Part shown: in pieces, positions 23,379 through 34,124 of the stretch
Layout of the letters: each line of letters opens with the position of its first letter
Position numbering within the stretch: position 1 is the stretch's first letter
Assembly (NCBI GenBank): GCA_003427395.1
Contig: BFEA01000010.1
Coordinates: 1,955,331 to 2,019,330 of the forward strand
Source of the DNA: Chara braunii
Lineage: Eukaryota; Streptophyta; Charophyceae; Charales; Characeae
DNA: 64,000 nt
Direction of reading: 5' to 3'
Notes under the pieces: model-generated
Told to the model about the DNA's origin: nothing
The model's database searches: none
Seen by the model: only the letters and a program-made list of their open reading frames with translations
Position numbers and translations under genes: made by a program

Positions 23379-25974
23379 CAGACCCTTGAAATTATTCCCA
23401 AAAATAAGATTCCCAAAGGACCGATCTACCGTATGTCCCCGCGGGAATTAGGAGAACTAAAGAAACAATTGCAAAAACTCACTGAGAAGGGATGGATTAA
23501 GCGAAGTTTCTCTCCATACGGCGCTCCTGTACTATTTGTGCCTAAGAAAGAAGGATAACTTAGACTGTGCATCGACTATCGAGGACTGAATTCCGTCGCT
23601 GTGAAAAACGTGGAACCCCTTCCTCGAATTGATTGTTTTCTTGATCAGTTGCAGGGTTGCACGTACTTTAGCAAAATTGATCTAAAGTCTGACCACCACC
23701 AGATTAAGGTGGCACCTGACAATCAAAACAAGACGGCATTTCGAACTAGGTATGGGCACTATGAGTTTGTGGTGATGCCCTTCGGCCTAACAAACGCGCC
23801 AACCACCTTCCAACGATCGATGAATTAACTGTTTCGATAGTGGTTTGACCAGTTCGTCGTCGTGTATCTCGATGTCATCCTCGTCTATAGTAAGACTTTG
23901 GAGGATCATGAGAAACACCTGGGAGTGGTTCTGCAGAAACTAAGAGAAGGTAACTATAAATTGAACCCTAAGAAGTCAGGATTTGCTAAGTCTGAGGTAC
24001 TTTATCTTGGACACGTAGTAAATGAAGAAAGACCAAGGCTAGAAGAAAAAAACAAATACAACAATTAGGGATTGGCCCAGACCCAAGACCATCACTAAGT
24101 TGCGATTCTTCCTAGGACTTGCTAGCTACTATAGGAAGTTGTAAGGAACTTTTTCATTATAGTTGCGTCTACGAGAAGGTTGCTAAAGAAAGAAAAACCT
24201 TGGTTATGGGACAAAGATTGCAAGTCAGCGTTCAAGAAACTCAAGCATGTACGAAGTCACTACCCTGTCTTGAAAATTGTTGATCTGTCTCTACCTTTCA
24301 TTGTCACGACTGATGCGAGTTGGTATGGGATTGGGGCAGTGCTACAACAAGATAATGGGAAAGGCTATAGACCCATAGAGTTCATGTCTAAGCACCTACC
24401 GTTAGAGAAAGTAGCTAACTTCACCTATGAAAGGGAGTTATATGACTTAGTTGAAGCATTGGACACTAGGAAGCACTACTTGCTTGGAAGATACTTCACC
24501 GTTTACTCGGATCACTCGACCTTGAAGTGGATCAAAACACAACCCCGGTTGTCCGATAATTGGTAAGATGGTCTGCATTCATGTACACCTTTGATTTGAA
24601 TTGAAAACCGTAAAAGAGAAGTTTAATGTTGTCGTTGATGCTTTGTCCAGATGTTATGATTTCTTTGGCACTATTGTTACCTATCTAGACGTCGGGACTG
24701 AGTTGAAAGATCGGATTCGGCAAGGGTATGCAGGGGACCTTATTTGGAGTCCTATCATTCAAACCCTATAGAAAGTCATGAACTCTTTCCTAAATATCGC
24801 ATGTCTGATGACATACTCTTTTTTATTGACAATACTAAAGAAATAATCCACATCCCTCGCGAAGAAGAAATTGGAAGTTTGATTATCGGGGAATGTCGTG
24901 ATGTTGAGGGTCACTTCGGGTTTAAGAAGACGTTTGCTAATGTACATGAGTTTTTTGAATGGCAAAGAATGAAAGAAGATATACTAACCTATGTGAGAAC
25001 TTATCATGTCTGTCCGAGAAACTAGACGTCTCATTAAAATACTTTGTCACTGCTCAGACCGCTCCCAATTCCAAGTGAGCCAGGTGACTCCATCTCCATT
25101 GACTTCACGAGTCTCACCAAGAGTCGGAATGAGAATAGTGAGGTAATGGTGATTGTTGACAGGTTCTCCAAATATGCAATGTTCATTCCTTTACTATCTG
25201 AAGTTTGGACGGAACTCGTCATCCAGAAGTTTCAGATGCCATGGGTTTTCGAGTACGGATTTCCGAAAACCATCGTATCTGATAGGGATGTACGGTTCGC
25301 ATGCCAACAATGGCAAAAGCTGATGGAAGGCTGCGACACCAAGTTGACCGTGTCATCAGGTTGACACCTTGAAACCAATGGTCAAACTGCGATGATGAAT
25401 CAGCTATGCCAACAACTTCTACACATGTATGTTCGGCCAGACCAGATTGATTGGGATGAGAACTTAGCTAAGATAGCTAGTGCATATAACAACAATGTTC
25501 ACATTGTCACAGGTAGGACACCCAATGCACTGCATAAAGGTTGGCAGCCGCAACGCCCTATTGATGCTTTAACCAAATAACAAGTCGGACGACTACCCCT
25601 AATTACGAGAGAATTTGCAATTTTGTATGAATAAGATATTGCCATAATAAAGGAGAATATAAAGAAAGCCCAAGTCCAAATGATTGAACAAGCAAAACAA
25701 ACATCGCCGACCAACTCAGTTTAAAGAAGGTGACTTGGTGTGGGTAAACTCCAACGGATTCTCCCTTGAAGAAGGATATCTCAGAAATTGTTGCCTGTCT
25801 ATTATGGACCCTGGGAAGTTCTCAAGGTGATAGGGGACACAAATGAACTGTCATACCAAGTTGATGTACCCCCACACCTAAAGACCTATCATGTCTTTCA
25901 CGCATCCAAACTGCTACAGAGGGCCACGCTTTTCCTAACCGGCCATCCGTGTTTCCACCCTGTATAAATGGAGG

Positions 25975-26082
25975 ATACGAAGTCAAGAGAATACTAGAAC
26001 ATGGGTATTTCTCCATAGGTGGCAGAGAATACGAAGTTGAGAGAATACTGGAACATGGGTATTTTTCCACAGGTGGCAGAGG
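25975..26082 (+). repeat. 54-bp tandem duplication in the chromodomain-like tail of C
   Basis: Units 25975-26028 and 26029-26082 both encode YEV(K/E)RILEHGYFS-type sequence (18 codons, in frame). They differ at a few bases. A and F have only one unit. Confidence 0.88.
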
Positions 26083-26255
26083 AAGACCTCAAAAGCAGTA
26101 GAAGGTAAAGTTCAAAACCAAACCTGAATCAGAATCCAGATGGTTTAGTAAAAAAGAACTTCTACCCACTGCACCCAACATTATAGCAGCCTATGAACGA
26201 GGGTTAAAAGAAACCCATGCCTAAAAGAATTTTTCTACGATGGAACTCGAAAATC

Positions 26256-26268
26256 GGGCAGGGTAGAA
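26256..26268 (+). promoter_or_regulatory. Element C polypurine tract
   Basis: GGGCAGGGTAGAA abuts the TG of the 3' LTR and is preceded by the family-conserved GGAACTCGAAAAT. Confidence 0.75.
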
Positions 26269-27349
26269 TGCAATAACTCAAGTTCAGAATGTGGATGGAC
26301 GCGGGCCAGGGGCTGTAACTTGTGGTCAGAGGTCCGCACGAGAGGGCAAAAGTCAAGCCCAGGTCTCATAAATGCCTGGACAAAAGGCCTCAAGCCAAGG
26401 GCTACCCTGGGCCTAGTCGAAACCGGCCTTCAGAGGCCCTACGGGCGACAGTTGACCTTGGGAAAGTCAACAGTCAACCCAAGTACGGGAGACCAGGCCC
26501 AAGAATCAAAGTCAACCCGCTGGTCAGCCACATCCATCGATCAGATGGAGATCTTTGGTTGCCTGCAGGTATCCAGAAGAATCCGGTCCAAGTGGGACAC
26601 GTGGGAAAAATCTGCAAGTGTACATCATCCAGGCCATTGGCTTCAGATTGATCTCGGTCATCGACCCGAGGAGACGAGAGGCCGGTCAATGTGAGTCAAC
26701 AGTATAAGTTGACCCAGTCCCTGCTTGGAGAGCATTCAGTCTTGTGCATTTTTCTTGGCGCTGGCTTGATGCTGGTGCGATGACGCAAGGCTGTTGGAGC
26801 TTTATGCTGGCGCCAGATAGTGAGTACAGGTGTCAGCCTTAGAGGGTGATTATCCTGACGTGGCCATAGCCACGTTGAGTTCGATGTTGATGGGAGCGTA
26901 GGCGAGGAGGAGGAGGATCCGTACGGTGAGATTGGCATGAGTGATGCGGAGAAGCTTACCTGGACGTACCTTTGACGACACGTGTGCTTTGCTGCTCGTC
27001 TCCAAGAGGAAGATCTGCGCCATCCTCCTTGGCTGCTGCTGACGTGGCGAGGATGGGCGCTCATCTGTGACCTGTCTGATGTATATGTCAGAGATCGTCA
27101 GGGGAGAACTGTATTGCCGACATGGCGATTGGGGGACGAAATGGCCGAAGAGGAAGGGGGCTTGAGAGGGAATTCTGCTTCATTGATTCTTGTGGAAACT
27201 CTCCTCCCCCTCCTCTCAGTCTCTTCTCCCTCTCTCCTCATTCTCTTCTCTGAGTTCAAGACCTTGGGAGACTACATGTATGACGAGCATGGTTACATGA
27301 ACGATTTTTGGAGACATTGATACTGCGTTTTGTCAGACTTGTATTTTGA
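26269..27349 (+). repeat. Element C 3' LTR
   Basis: This is the partner of 17032-18110, starting TGCAATAACTCAAGTTCAG. After TTGTATTTTGAT the similarity to the 5' LTR ends. Confidence 0.85.
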
Positions 27350-28024
27350 TATTCAGGAACTTCTCAATGGACTGGGTACATTGCTCTCCCATTGTGTAGG
27401 GCTACTAAATGCATAAGACTGAGCATCACTAACGGAACAGATAGAATATAAGGTGCTCGCCTGCTGAAAAGCAAACAGGTGTGTAGTACTGTGCACACAT
27501 TACAAGCTCAAGTACAGAGGCATGGTGAACCTTGCACCTCGCAGAAAACAGCAGTGGAACGGCCATTTTCATCAAAACATTACATTCGTTTAGAATATCA
27601 ATATAACTTGATAGAAGAGACTGTTTCAGCTTCCGATGTACTCATCTGGGTGTAAAAGGGGTTGTTCTGGTGACAGTCTAAAATGCACACATGCTAAGTG
27701 GATAAAGTGACAGAGAAACAGTCTGTCGCAGTCGGAGTAGTGCTCAGCGAATGTGCACCACATTAAGATTTTTGTTTTTCCATCAGAAAAGAAAATTTGC
27801 ACGAGTTGTACTCATTTAAAGATTGCAACGCTCCCAATATTATTTGGCCTGTGTTTGGAACTTTACCATCAAAGAAGGGGGTACAACCAAAAACAGGCCC
27901 ATCCTTCCCAGATATAGAAGTAACTGCATAAACATGGTAGGCAAGGACTTCAAAATCAAAAACACCAAACCAACGGAGTGATGCCTGGCATAGATGGGTT
28001 GACTTTGAGATAACGAGCACTCTG
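27350..28024. other. Unassigned flank, no recognisable element
   Basis: Mixed-composition DNA that differs from the LTR elements on either side. Short open stretches exist (for example minus strand 28020-27763, 85 codons), but I recognise no domain. It may be residual host intergenic or intronic DNA. Confidence 0.35.
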
Positions 28025-28034
28025 CCAAGGTGCT

Positions 28035-28150
28035 TTTTTTTTTTGTTTTGTTTTGGACCATTTCTCGATTTATATCATCCTTGTGCAGGGGCCATGCTAC
28101 TCTTCTCTGTATTGTCCAATTTTGACGGATGTGCCGACGGGCCACGCCTC
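28035..28150 (-). pseudogene. U6 snRNA retropseudogene with poly(A)-like tail
   Basis: On the minus strand the body reads 5' stem GTGGCCCGTCGGCAC (28145-28131), AAAATTGG, the ACAGAGA box (ATACAGAGAAGA), the AGC triad (TAGCATGGCCCCTGC), AAGGATGA, then TAAATCGAGAAATGGTCC. This is the plant U6 3' end. Relative to plant U6 as I remember it, two bases are missing near ATTGGAAC, about five are missing from the internal stem-loop after GGATGA, and there are single changes. The 3' end runs into AAAACAAAACAAAA... instead of a T-run terminator. CCAAGGTGCT is duplicated at 28025-28034 and 28151-28160. All this indicates an RNA retrocopied by LINE machinery, not a working gene. Confidence 0.88.
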
Positions 28151-28336
28151 CCAAGGTGCTGATCCCTGTAGATTGTCATCTTTTGGAATCCCTGCTACTG
28201 AAGCACAGAACCCAGCATGCAATAACGGGAGTGAATGCGGCATTTTACCCACATGCAGCTATTGATGATATATTTCCCATATGCCACCCCACGGTTCTCT
28301 CATACAACAAGCACACCTATTCTGTAGGAAACGTAA
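28151..28336 (+). other. Possible host-gene exon fragment upstream of B2
   Basis: Frame AAG-GTG-CTG from 28154 stays open for about 60 codons (VLIPVDCHLLESLLLKH ... AAFYPHAAIDDIFPICHP) and has normal protein-like composition. AACGTAAC at 28330-28337 could hold a 5' splice site (GTAAC) immediately before the B2 LTR. I do not recognise the protein. It could equally be a chance open frame. Confidence 0.25.
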
Positions 28337-28337
28337 C

Positions 28338-28796
28338 TGAGAGGAATGAGCCCTCGCAGTGGCTTTTGTGGCCGCAGCACCCGACAGATAAAAGGGCCCC
28401 CAGCAAGCCGCGTGCCCGCCCTAAGTGAAGGCGGGCCTGAAATTTCGACATGAGGCGTTTTTTATCATTTCTGCATGGTGGGGCGCCAGACAGTTTCCAC
28501 GCGCCAGTTGGTTACGAGGCCACACTAGTGTGAGCACAACATTTCAAGTCTCTGGGCTCTTCCAAGCTGCGACGCGGCCAGAGGCCTTTCAAATGGGAAG
28601 GCAGCGTGTGACGCTGGCCATGTTCCACAGTTGGGCTGCTTAACTGTTGCGGGCCCAGGCCACTATCTGCACTGGCCCTGGGCGCAGACACTTTGGCCCG
28701 ACGCCAGGCTACTGGGCACATGCTCGCCAGGCCAACGGACATTCTGCACTGTGAACTTTGTGCGGCAGCGCTGCTGCTTCATAGCTCTGAGAGGCC
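28338..28796 (+). repeat. Element B2 5' LTR, first segment
   Basis: It begins TGAGAGGAATGAGCCC and shares AGGCGGGCCTGAA, CCCCCAGCAAGC and CGCCAGTTGGTT with the start of the B LTR (15591-15770). It is cut at 28796 by element F. The same LTR continues at 46330 and 48205. Confidence 0.75.
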
Positions 28797-29818
28797 TGTA
28801 ATGAACCCAGTCTGGAGGAAACTCATCAAGTGTCGAAATACAAGATAACTCAACGCTGATAAATGTTCTCAATAAGCGTGAAATGTGATCTGTGATACAA
28901 TGTCTCGTAACCAGAGGACGAAGGAGTAGAGGAGGAGGTTAGACTTAGAAGGTGGAAGAGAAAGTATCCATCTATGTCCACGTAGATAGAAAACCCTCAA
29001 TCCCCACTCCTTCTTCGGGCATCTCCGCCCCTCCACGTCCTCAAACAGTGTCCCAGAAACGAGCCTGACGAGATCTGATCACAACGAAGTGCCACGTAGG
29101 CATGGTTCTCCCATGAAGACATCTCTGCAGCGCATAGTGTCGACAGCAAGAACTGGTAAGTCCCCTCCCTCTCTCAATCAATCCCACAGATCCCGATCTC
29201 CCTCCTTGTCACATCTCAATCAGTGTTGAAGACAGCGTGGCATGCGCCACGTCAGCAATGTAGAAGACAGTGTGGCAAATGCCATGTCAGCAAGCATGAA
29301 GACAGCTGGCGCTAGGAGCAGAGAGGCGCCAGCACGTGAATGCAGCAGTCTCGCATCGTCGTCGCACAATGCCAGCACAGAGTCAGCGTCAAGCAAGCGT
29401 CTAGCCAGCGTCAAGTCAGCAAGGCAAGACTGAATGTCGACTCCCAGTGGCTGGGTCAATAAGTAGTATTGACGACATTGACCAGCCTCTGGTCTCTCAC
29501 CCACGAAGGCTCATATTGACTCACAGCGGACGGCCTGGATCTCATACAGTTGCAGACTTCCTCTTGGACCGAATGATGTTTGGATACCTGAGTACAACAG
29601 TGTGTGTATTTGATCGGTGGCCTGGACTGGGTCCGTGGAGACTTTGACTCGTGGGCCTCAATATTTCGATAGGCAGTTGACTTCGGTCAACTGTCAGGCG
29701 TAGGGCCTCTGAAGCCACATTTAAGGGGTTTGGTGCCCTTAGTAGGACGTAGGGCCTGAGAGCAATGTTGTGGCTTGCGGATGGCCCTTAGACGACGACA
29801 TACGAGCAGGTTATGGCA
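28797..29818 (-). repeat. Element F 3' LTR
   Basis: On the minus strand it runs TGCCATAACCTGCTCG ... GGGTTCATTACA. It matches 45278-46329 throughout, with scattered differences. Confidence 0.92.
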
Positions 29819-29831
29819 TTCCCACCGGCCC
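29819..29831 (-). promoter_or_regulatory. Element F polypurine tract
   Basis: The minus strand reads GGGCCGGTGGGAA directly before the LTR TG, preceded by GGAACTCGAAAAT as in A and C. Confidence 0.75.
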
Positions 29832-29839
29832 AATTTTCG

Positions 29840-32800
29840 AGTTCCATCGCAGAAATACTTAATTTTCTCCTCATATGCATAAACAATATTAGGAGAAGTA
29901 GGCAAAAGTTTTTTCTTGCTGAACCATCTAGCTTCATATGGAGGTTGAGACTTACTTTACCTTGAACTGCTTTTGTGGTCTTCCTCTGCCACATGTAGAA
30001 AGGTATCCATGTTCACGTATCTTCTCAACTTCATAGGCACCATCCATTGAAGGAGAAACATAGATGGCCTGTTCGGAAAATCGTGTCCCATCTTTCCAGA
30101 AATCTTTCTTATAAATGCCACTCTCTTATTACTTATCTATGGAGTGATATATGGCAGTAGTTTAGACACGTGAAAAACAGGATAGGTCTTGAGGTGTAGG
30201 GGTACATTTATTTTGTAGGAGGGTCCATCAGTATCCCCTATCACCTTGAGAACTTCTCGGGGTCCATAGTGGACAGGTAGCAACTTCGATGATACATTTT
30301 CTTCCAAGGAAAATTCTTTAGACTTTACCAGAGAAGACTATGTAACCGGTTGAACGCGCCGAACGCGCGTTCACGTTCAAACGCGCGCGTTCATACCCCC
30401 AGGGGCCGCGTTCAATCACGTTCAAACGCGCTACTCGCGAAGGAACGCAAAAAAAATGAACGCGACCCCTGGGGGTCGGCGCGCGTGCCGAGTACTACGG
30501 GCATGCAAAAAATGAAGTAAAGAAAAAAAACACGAAATACCCCTTCCAAACATATACACACGCCCAGCAACACACACAGATGTTTACACACGCAGATATC
30601 TGCATTCCTTTTCTTTTTTCTCACGGCCCATGCGGCCTATCTGAAGGGTCCTCACAGCCATGTGGCGCGGACCCCCCCACCGATATGAAGGCAGGCAGTG
30701 AATATGAAGTGAAGCACGAGCTGGCCGAATATATACCCAATTTTCGAATTCAGGTCTGTGTTTCAGCAGTTATGGGTTCCACACGTAGCTGGGTCTTGGT
30801 CTCAGCACGTGATTCTCAGGGTGGCCCTAAGGGCCTGTACTCACCACAGGCACAAAAGACAAAACATATGGCGGCGTATTATTCCATGTTCTGCACAAGA
30901 TTCATTCTAGTTTTGCACATTTGGTGAGTAGTGCAGCCAAGCCCTGAGAATCACGTGCTGAGACCAAGACCCAGCTACGTGTGGAACCCATAACCGCTGA
31001 AACACAGACCTGAATTCGAAAATTGAGTATATATTCGGCCATCTCGTGCAATTCTTCATATTCACTACCTGCTTTCATTTTGGTGGGGGCGTGGCTGAGA
31101 CGACCCTGCAGATAGCCTGCATGGGCCGTCTGAGCGGTGATAGGGAGATTTCCCCACCGCCTCGAAAAAAAAAAAAAAAGGACCCTTCACACCCACCCAC
31201 ACACACACACGTTCACTCACACGCAGACACACGCATCGGCCTACAGCCCCCCCAAGCACCGCCGCCATTCCCCACACTGCCCACAGCCCCCCCAAGCACC
31301 GCCGCCGTTCCCCACACTGTCAAAGGCCCCCCCCACCCCACACAACCCCCTGCGCAAACGCGTCAAACGCGTTCACGCGCGTTCAGTGAACGCGCGTTCA
31401 CTGCATTCAAAACTCGAACGCAAAACGCGCATTCAATGAACGCGCGGTAACAGAGAGAAAAAATCTCCTTCTTTGGTCGACGATGTTTGTTAGCCTGTTT
31501 AATCATTTGTAGTTGGGCTTTCTAAATATTTTCCTTGACCTTGCTTATATCTTCTTCATATAGAATTGCAAACTCTTGTGTTCTTGGGGGTAGTCGTTGG
31601 ACTCGGTTCCGGGTCAGTGCATCAATGGGACGTTGCAGCCTCCATCCTTTGTGAAGTGCGTTGGGTATTCTTCCAGTTACAGTGTGAACACTGTTATTGT
31701 ATGCACTTGCAATCTTAGGCGTGTTCTTATCCCAATCGATGCGATATGGCCTTACATACATGCGCAGAAGTTGTTGGCACGATCAGTTCATTTGTTTAGT
31801 TTGTCCATTCGTTTCAGGATGTCTTCCTGGCGACATGGTCAATCGGGTGTCGTATGCCTCCATCAACTTTTGCCACTGTTGATCAGTGAACCGTATATCT
31901 CGATCAGAGACAATGGTTTTTGAAAATCCATATTCTGAAACCCATCACATCTGGAACTTTTGGATGACGAGTTTTATTCTTGCTTCGACAGGTAGAGGAA
32001 TGAACATAGCATATTTAGAGAATCGATCAACAATGACCATTACTTGACTGTTGTCATTCGACTCTTAGTGAGGCTCATGAAGTCAATCGAGATAGACTCA
32101 CCTGACTCACTTGGAATAGGTAGTGGTCTCAATAGTCCCAGTGGATTCTCATGCGAGGGCGTATTCCTCTGGCAAACAAAACAAGTTCGCACATAGGTTA
32201 ACACATTTTCATTCATTCCTTTCCATTCAAAGCGTTCTCTAACATTAACATACGTCTTCTTGAATTGGAAGTGTCCTTCGGTGTCATGACATTCCCAATA
32301 AGCATACTCTGATTTGTTCTTTATGTGGAATGCATAGTCGTTCTTCGGCTTTATCAATGAAGAAAAGTAAGCCATCAGACATTCGATACTCAAAGAATAG
32401 TTCATGGTTGCTCTGTAGAATCTCAATTATAGGACTCCCAATCGGATCGTCACTGTAACCCTTACGAATATGACATTTCAAGTCATTCTCTATATCGAGG
32501 TAAGAGACAATAGCTCCAAAGAAATCAGATCTTCTGGACAAAACGTCTGCAAGAACATAAGACTTTTATTTAATGTTTTCAACTTGAAGTCGAACGTATC
32601 AATGAATGCAGACCATCTAACTAACTGGTCGGAGAGTCGGGGTTGAGTTTTTATCCACTTCAAAGTAGAGTGGTTTGAGTACACAGTGAAGCGTTTCCCG
32701 AGCAAGTAGTGTTTCCATGTGTCCAGAGTTGTGACTAAAGCATACAATTCTCTTTCGTAGGTGGAGTTAGCTACCTTATCTAACGGAAGGCTTGGACATG

Positions 32801-34101
32801 ACTACGAACTGATCCAACCATTGATGAAACAGTTCATTCATAGATCTTTGGAAAATAGCAGGTGCATTGGTCAATCCGAAGGGCATAGCCACGAACTCGT
32901 AGTGACCATACCTAGTTCGGAAGACAATCTTATGTTGATCTTCAGGTGCCACCTCGATCTGGTGGTATCCTGACTTGAGATGAATCTTACCGAAGTACTT
33001 GCAACCTTGCAACTGATCCAACAAATCATCAATGTGAGGAAGAGGTTCCGTGTTCTTAACAGTGACATAATTCAACCCACGATAGTCAGTACAAAGTCTA
33101 AGTTCTCCTTCCTTTTTTAGCACGAACAAGACAAGAGCACCGTAAGGAGAGAAACTTGGTCGAATCCATCTTTTCTCTGTAAGTTTTTGCAGTTGTTTCT
33201 TCAATTCTTCTAGTTCCCTAAGAGACATCCAATAGATGGGTCCTTTGGGGATCTTACTTCCAGGAATGATCTCGATGGTGTGCTTAATAGCACGTTCAGT
33301 TATCCCCGTCGATTCAGTCTACAAGTCCTCAAAGCCAGTTAGAAGTTTTTCTATAGAAGGAGGATAGGGCGAAGAACACTCATCAACTTGCTTTGCGAGT
33401 ACCATCATTACGTTCTGTGCCAACTTCTTCTTCGTGACCATACTCCGAAAAGCAGGAAGACTCATACAACAGAAAGACAGTGATGAGTCAAAATTGGACT
33501 TGTGAAACAATTCAATTGCTTTCAGGTTTGAATTCTTATCCTTTAGGTTAACAATAATTTCTTTGAACTTCATTTTTGGGTTGGCTTCCTCGTGCCAATC
33601 CATTCCCAGAATTAAATCAAAGGTTAAATTCTTCTCCACGAGGAAGGTTACTTCATGCATTTGTTTCCTCTCCTTTGTTCAAAAATAACACCTAACACGA
33701 CTGACATATTGAGAGACAGTAATCGTGTCCTTATCCGCAAGCATAGACGTGATAGGTCGAGGTAGGTCCTCCACACGCATTCTGAGATGCAATTTCTTAA
33801 TTGCCTTTTTCGAGATGTAGGACCTCGTTGACCCTAGATCTAACAAAGCACCTACTCGCGTACGTGCAATCTCAATGTCAACAATCATTAACTCACCCTT
33901 AGACTTCACTTTCCTAGTCCACAAACTTCTTAAGGCAATCAATTTATTCCTAAGTTCGTCAAGGGTATCGCCCGGAGAGACAGGACACAAAACAATATCA
34001 GGGTGTTCTGAGCGAAAGGTCGAAGAAGAGTCATACTCTGCCATGTGAGTCGGGGTGTTGAAAGGGGTTATTTGCGCCTCACCTTCAACTGGACCCTCCA
34101 A
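29840..34101 (-). pseudogene. pol: Element F pol, broken, RT core deleted
   Basis: Read on the minus strand. The protease near 33840 reads LLDLGSTRSYIS (L replaces S of D-S-G). RT at 33228-32800 runs from [13 protein letters not shown] to [13 protein letters not shown]. The sequence then jumps directly to MSKPSVR (the FMSKPL... part of RNase H). Roughly 500 bp carrying the YxDD catalytic box, the RT thumb and the start of RNase H are missing. The rest of RNase H lies at 32747-32500, and integrase at 32430-31470 (HFQFKKTY, TCFVCQRN), interrupted by the foldback element. The integrase C-terminus and chromodomain-like tail lie at 30336-29840. Multiple stops and shifts. Inactive. Confidence 0.85.
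30337..31450. mobile_element. Foldback-type DNA element with GAACGCG-rich ends
   Basis: It is inserted in the integrase region of F. Its ends contain repeated GAACGCG/CGCGTTC motifs, including TGAACGCGCGTTCA palindromes, and close with GTAACCG / CGGTAAC. The interior is a long inverted repeat: about 30621-30822 pairs with about 30943-31132, around a 120-nt spacer. Pairing extends imperfectly toward both ends. The flanks CAGAGAAG (30329-30336) and CAGAGAGA (31451-31458) could be an imperfect 8-bp target duplication. No transposase is encoded. Exact ends are uncertain by a few bases. Confidence 0.75.
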
Positions 34102-34124
34102 CTGAGTAGAAGCAAATGTTACTC

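Larger units (their letters stand above)
21250..26224 (+). pseudogene. pol: Element C pol, broken and interrupted by a DNA transposon
   Basis: The protease at 21330-21570 keeps the active site LLDSGSTRP. The linker is then cut at 21846 by the insertion and resumes at 23379 ([23 protein letters not shown]). RT lies at 23440-24110, with the catalytic box YLDVILVYS (second Asp to Val). RNase H lies at about 24290-24670 (TTDASWYGIGAVL). Integrase lies at about 24880-25830 (HFGFKKTF, VSDRDVRF). The chromodomain-like tail lies at about 25970-26200 and carries a tandem 54-bp duplication. Many stops and frameshifts (for example 23556, 23826, about 24066, 24563, 25024, about 25362 and 25578) make it inactive. 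Confidence 0.87.
17032..27349 (+). mobile_element. Element C: Ty3/gypsy element of the A/F family with an internal DNA transposon
   Basis: LTRs lie at 17032-18110 and 26269-27349, with gag 19480-21176 and pol 21250-26224 between them. LTR start (TGCAATAACTC), PPT context (GGAACTCGAAAAT) and protein sequences tie it to A and F. A 1524-bp inverted-repeat element is inserted in pol at 21847. No PBS is visible; a (GAT)n microsatellite occupies its place. No 4-bp target duplication was found: the left flank is CTCC and the right flank ATTC, so one end may be truncated. Confidence 0.88.

Noticed and set aside
28035-28150. Functional U6 snRNA gene
   Set aside because: Internal deletions, no T-run terminator, an A-rich tail and flanking duplication indicate a retropseudogene.
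31046-31450. Plus-strand open frames of 100-134 codons in the foldback region
   Set aside because: Composition is low-complexity (poly-Lys, His/Thr and Pro runs) from microsatellites; no domain.
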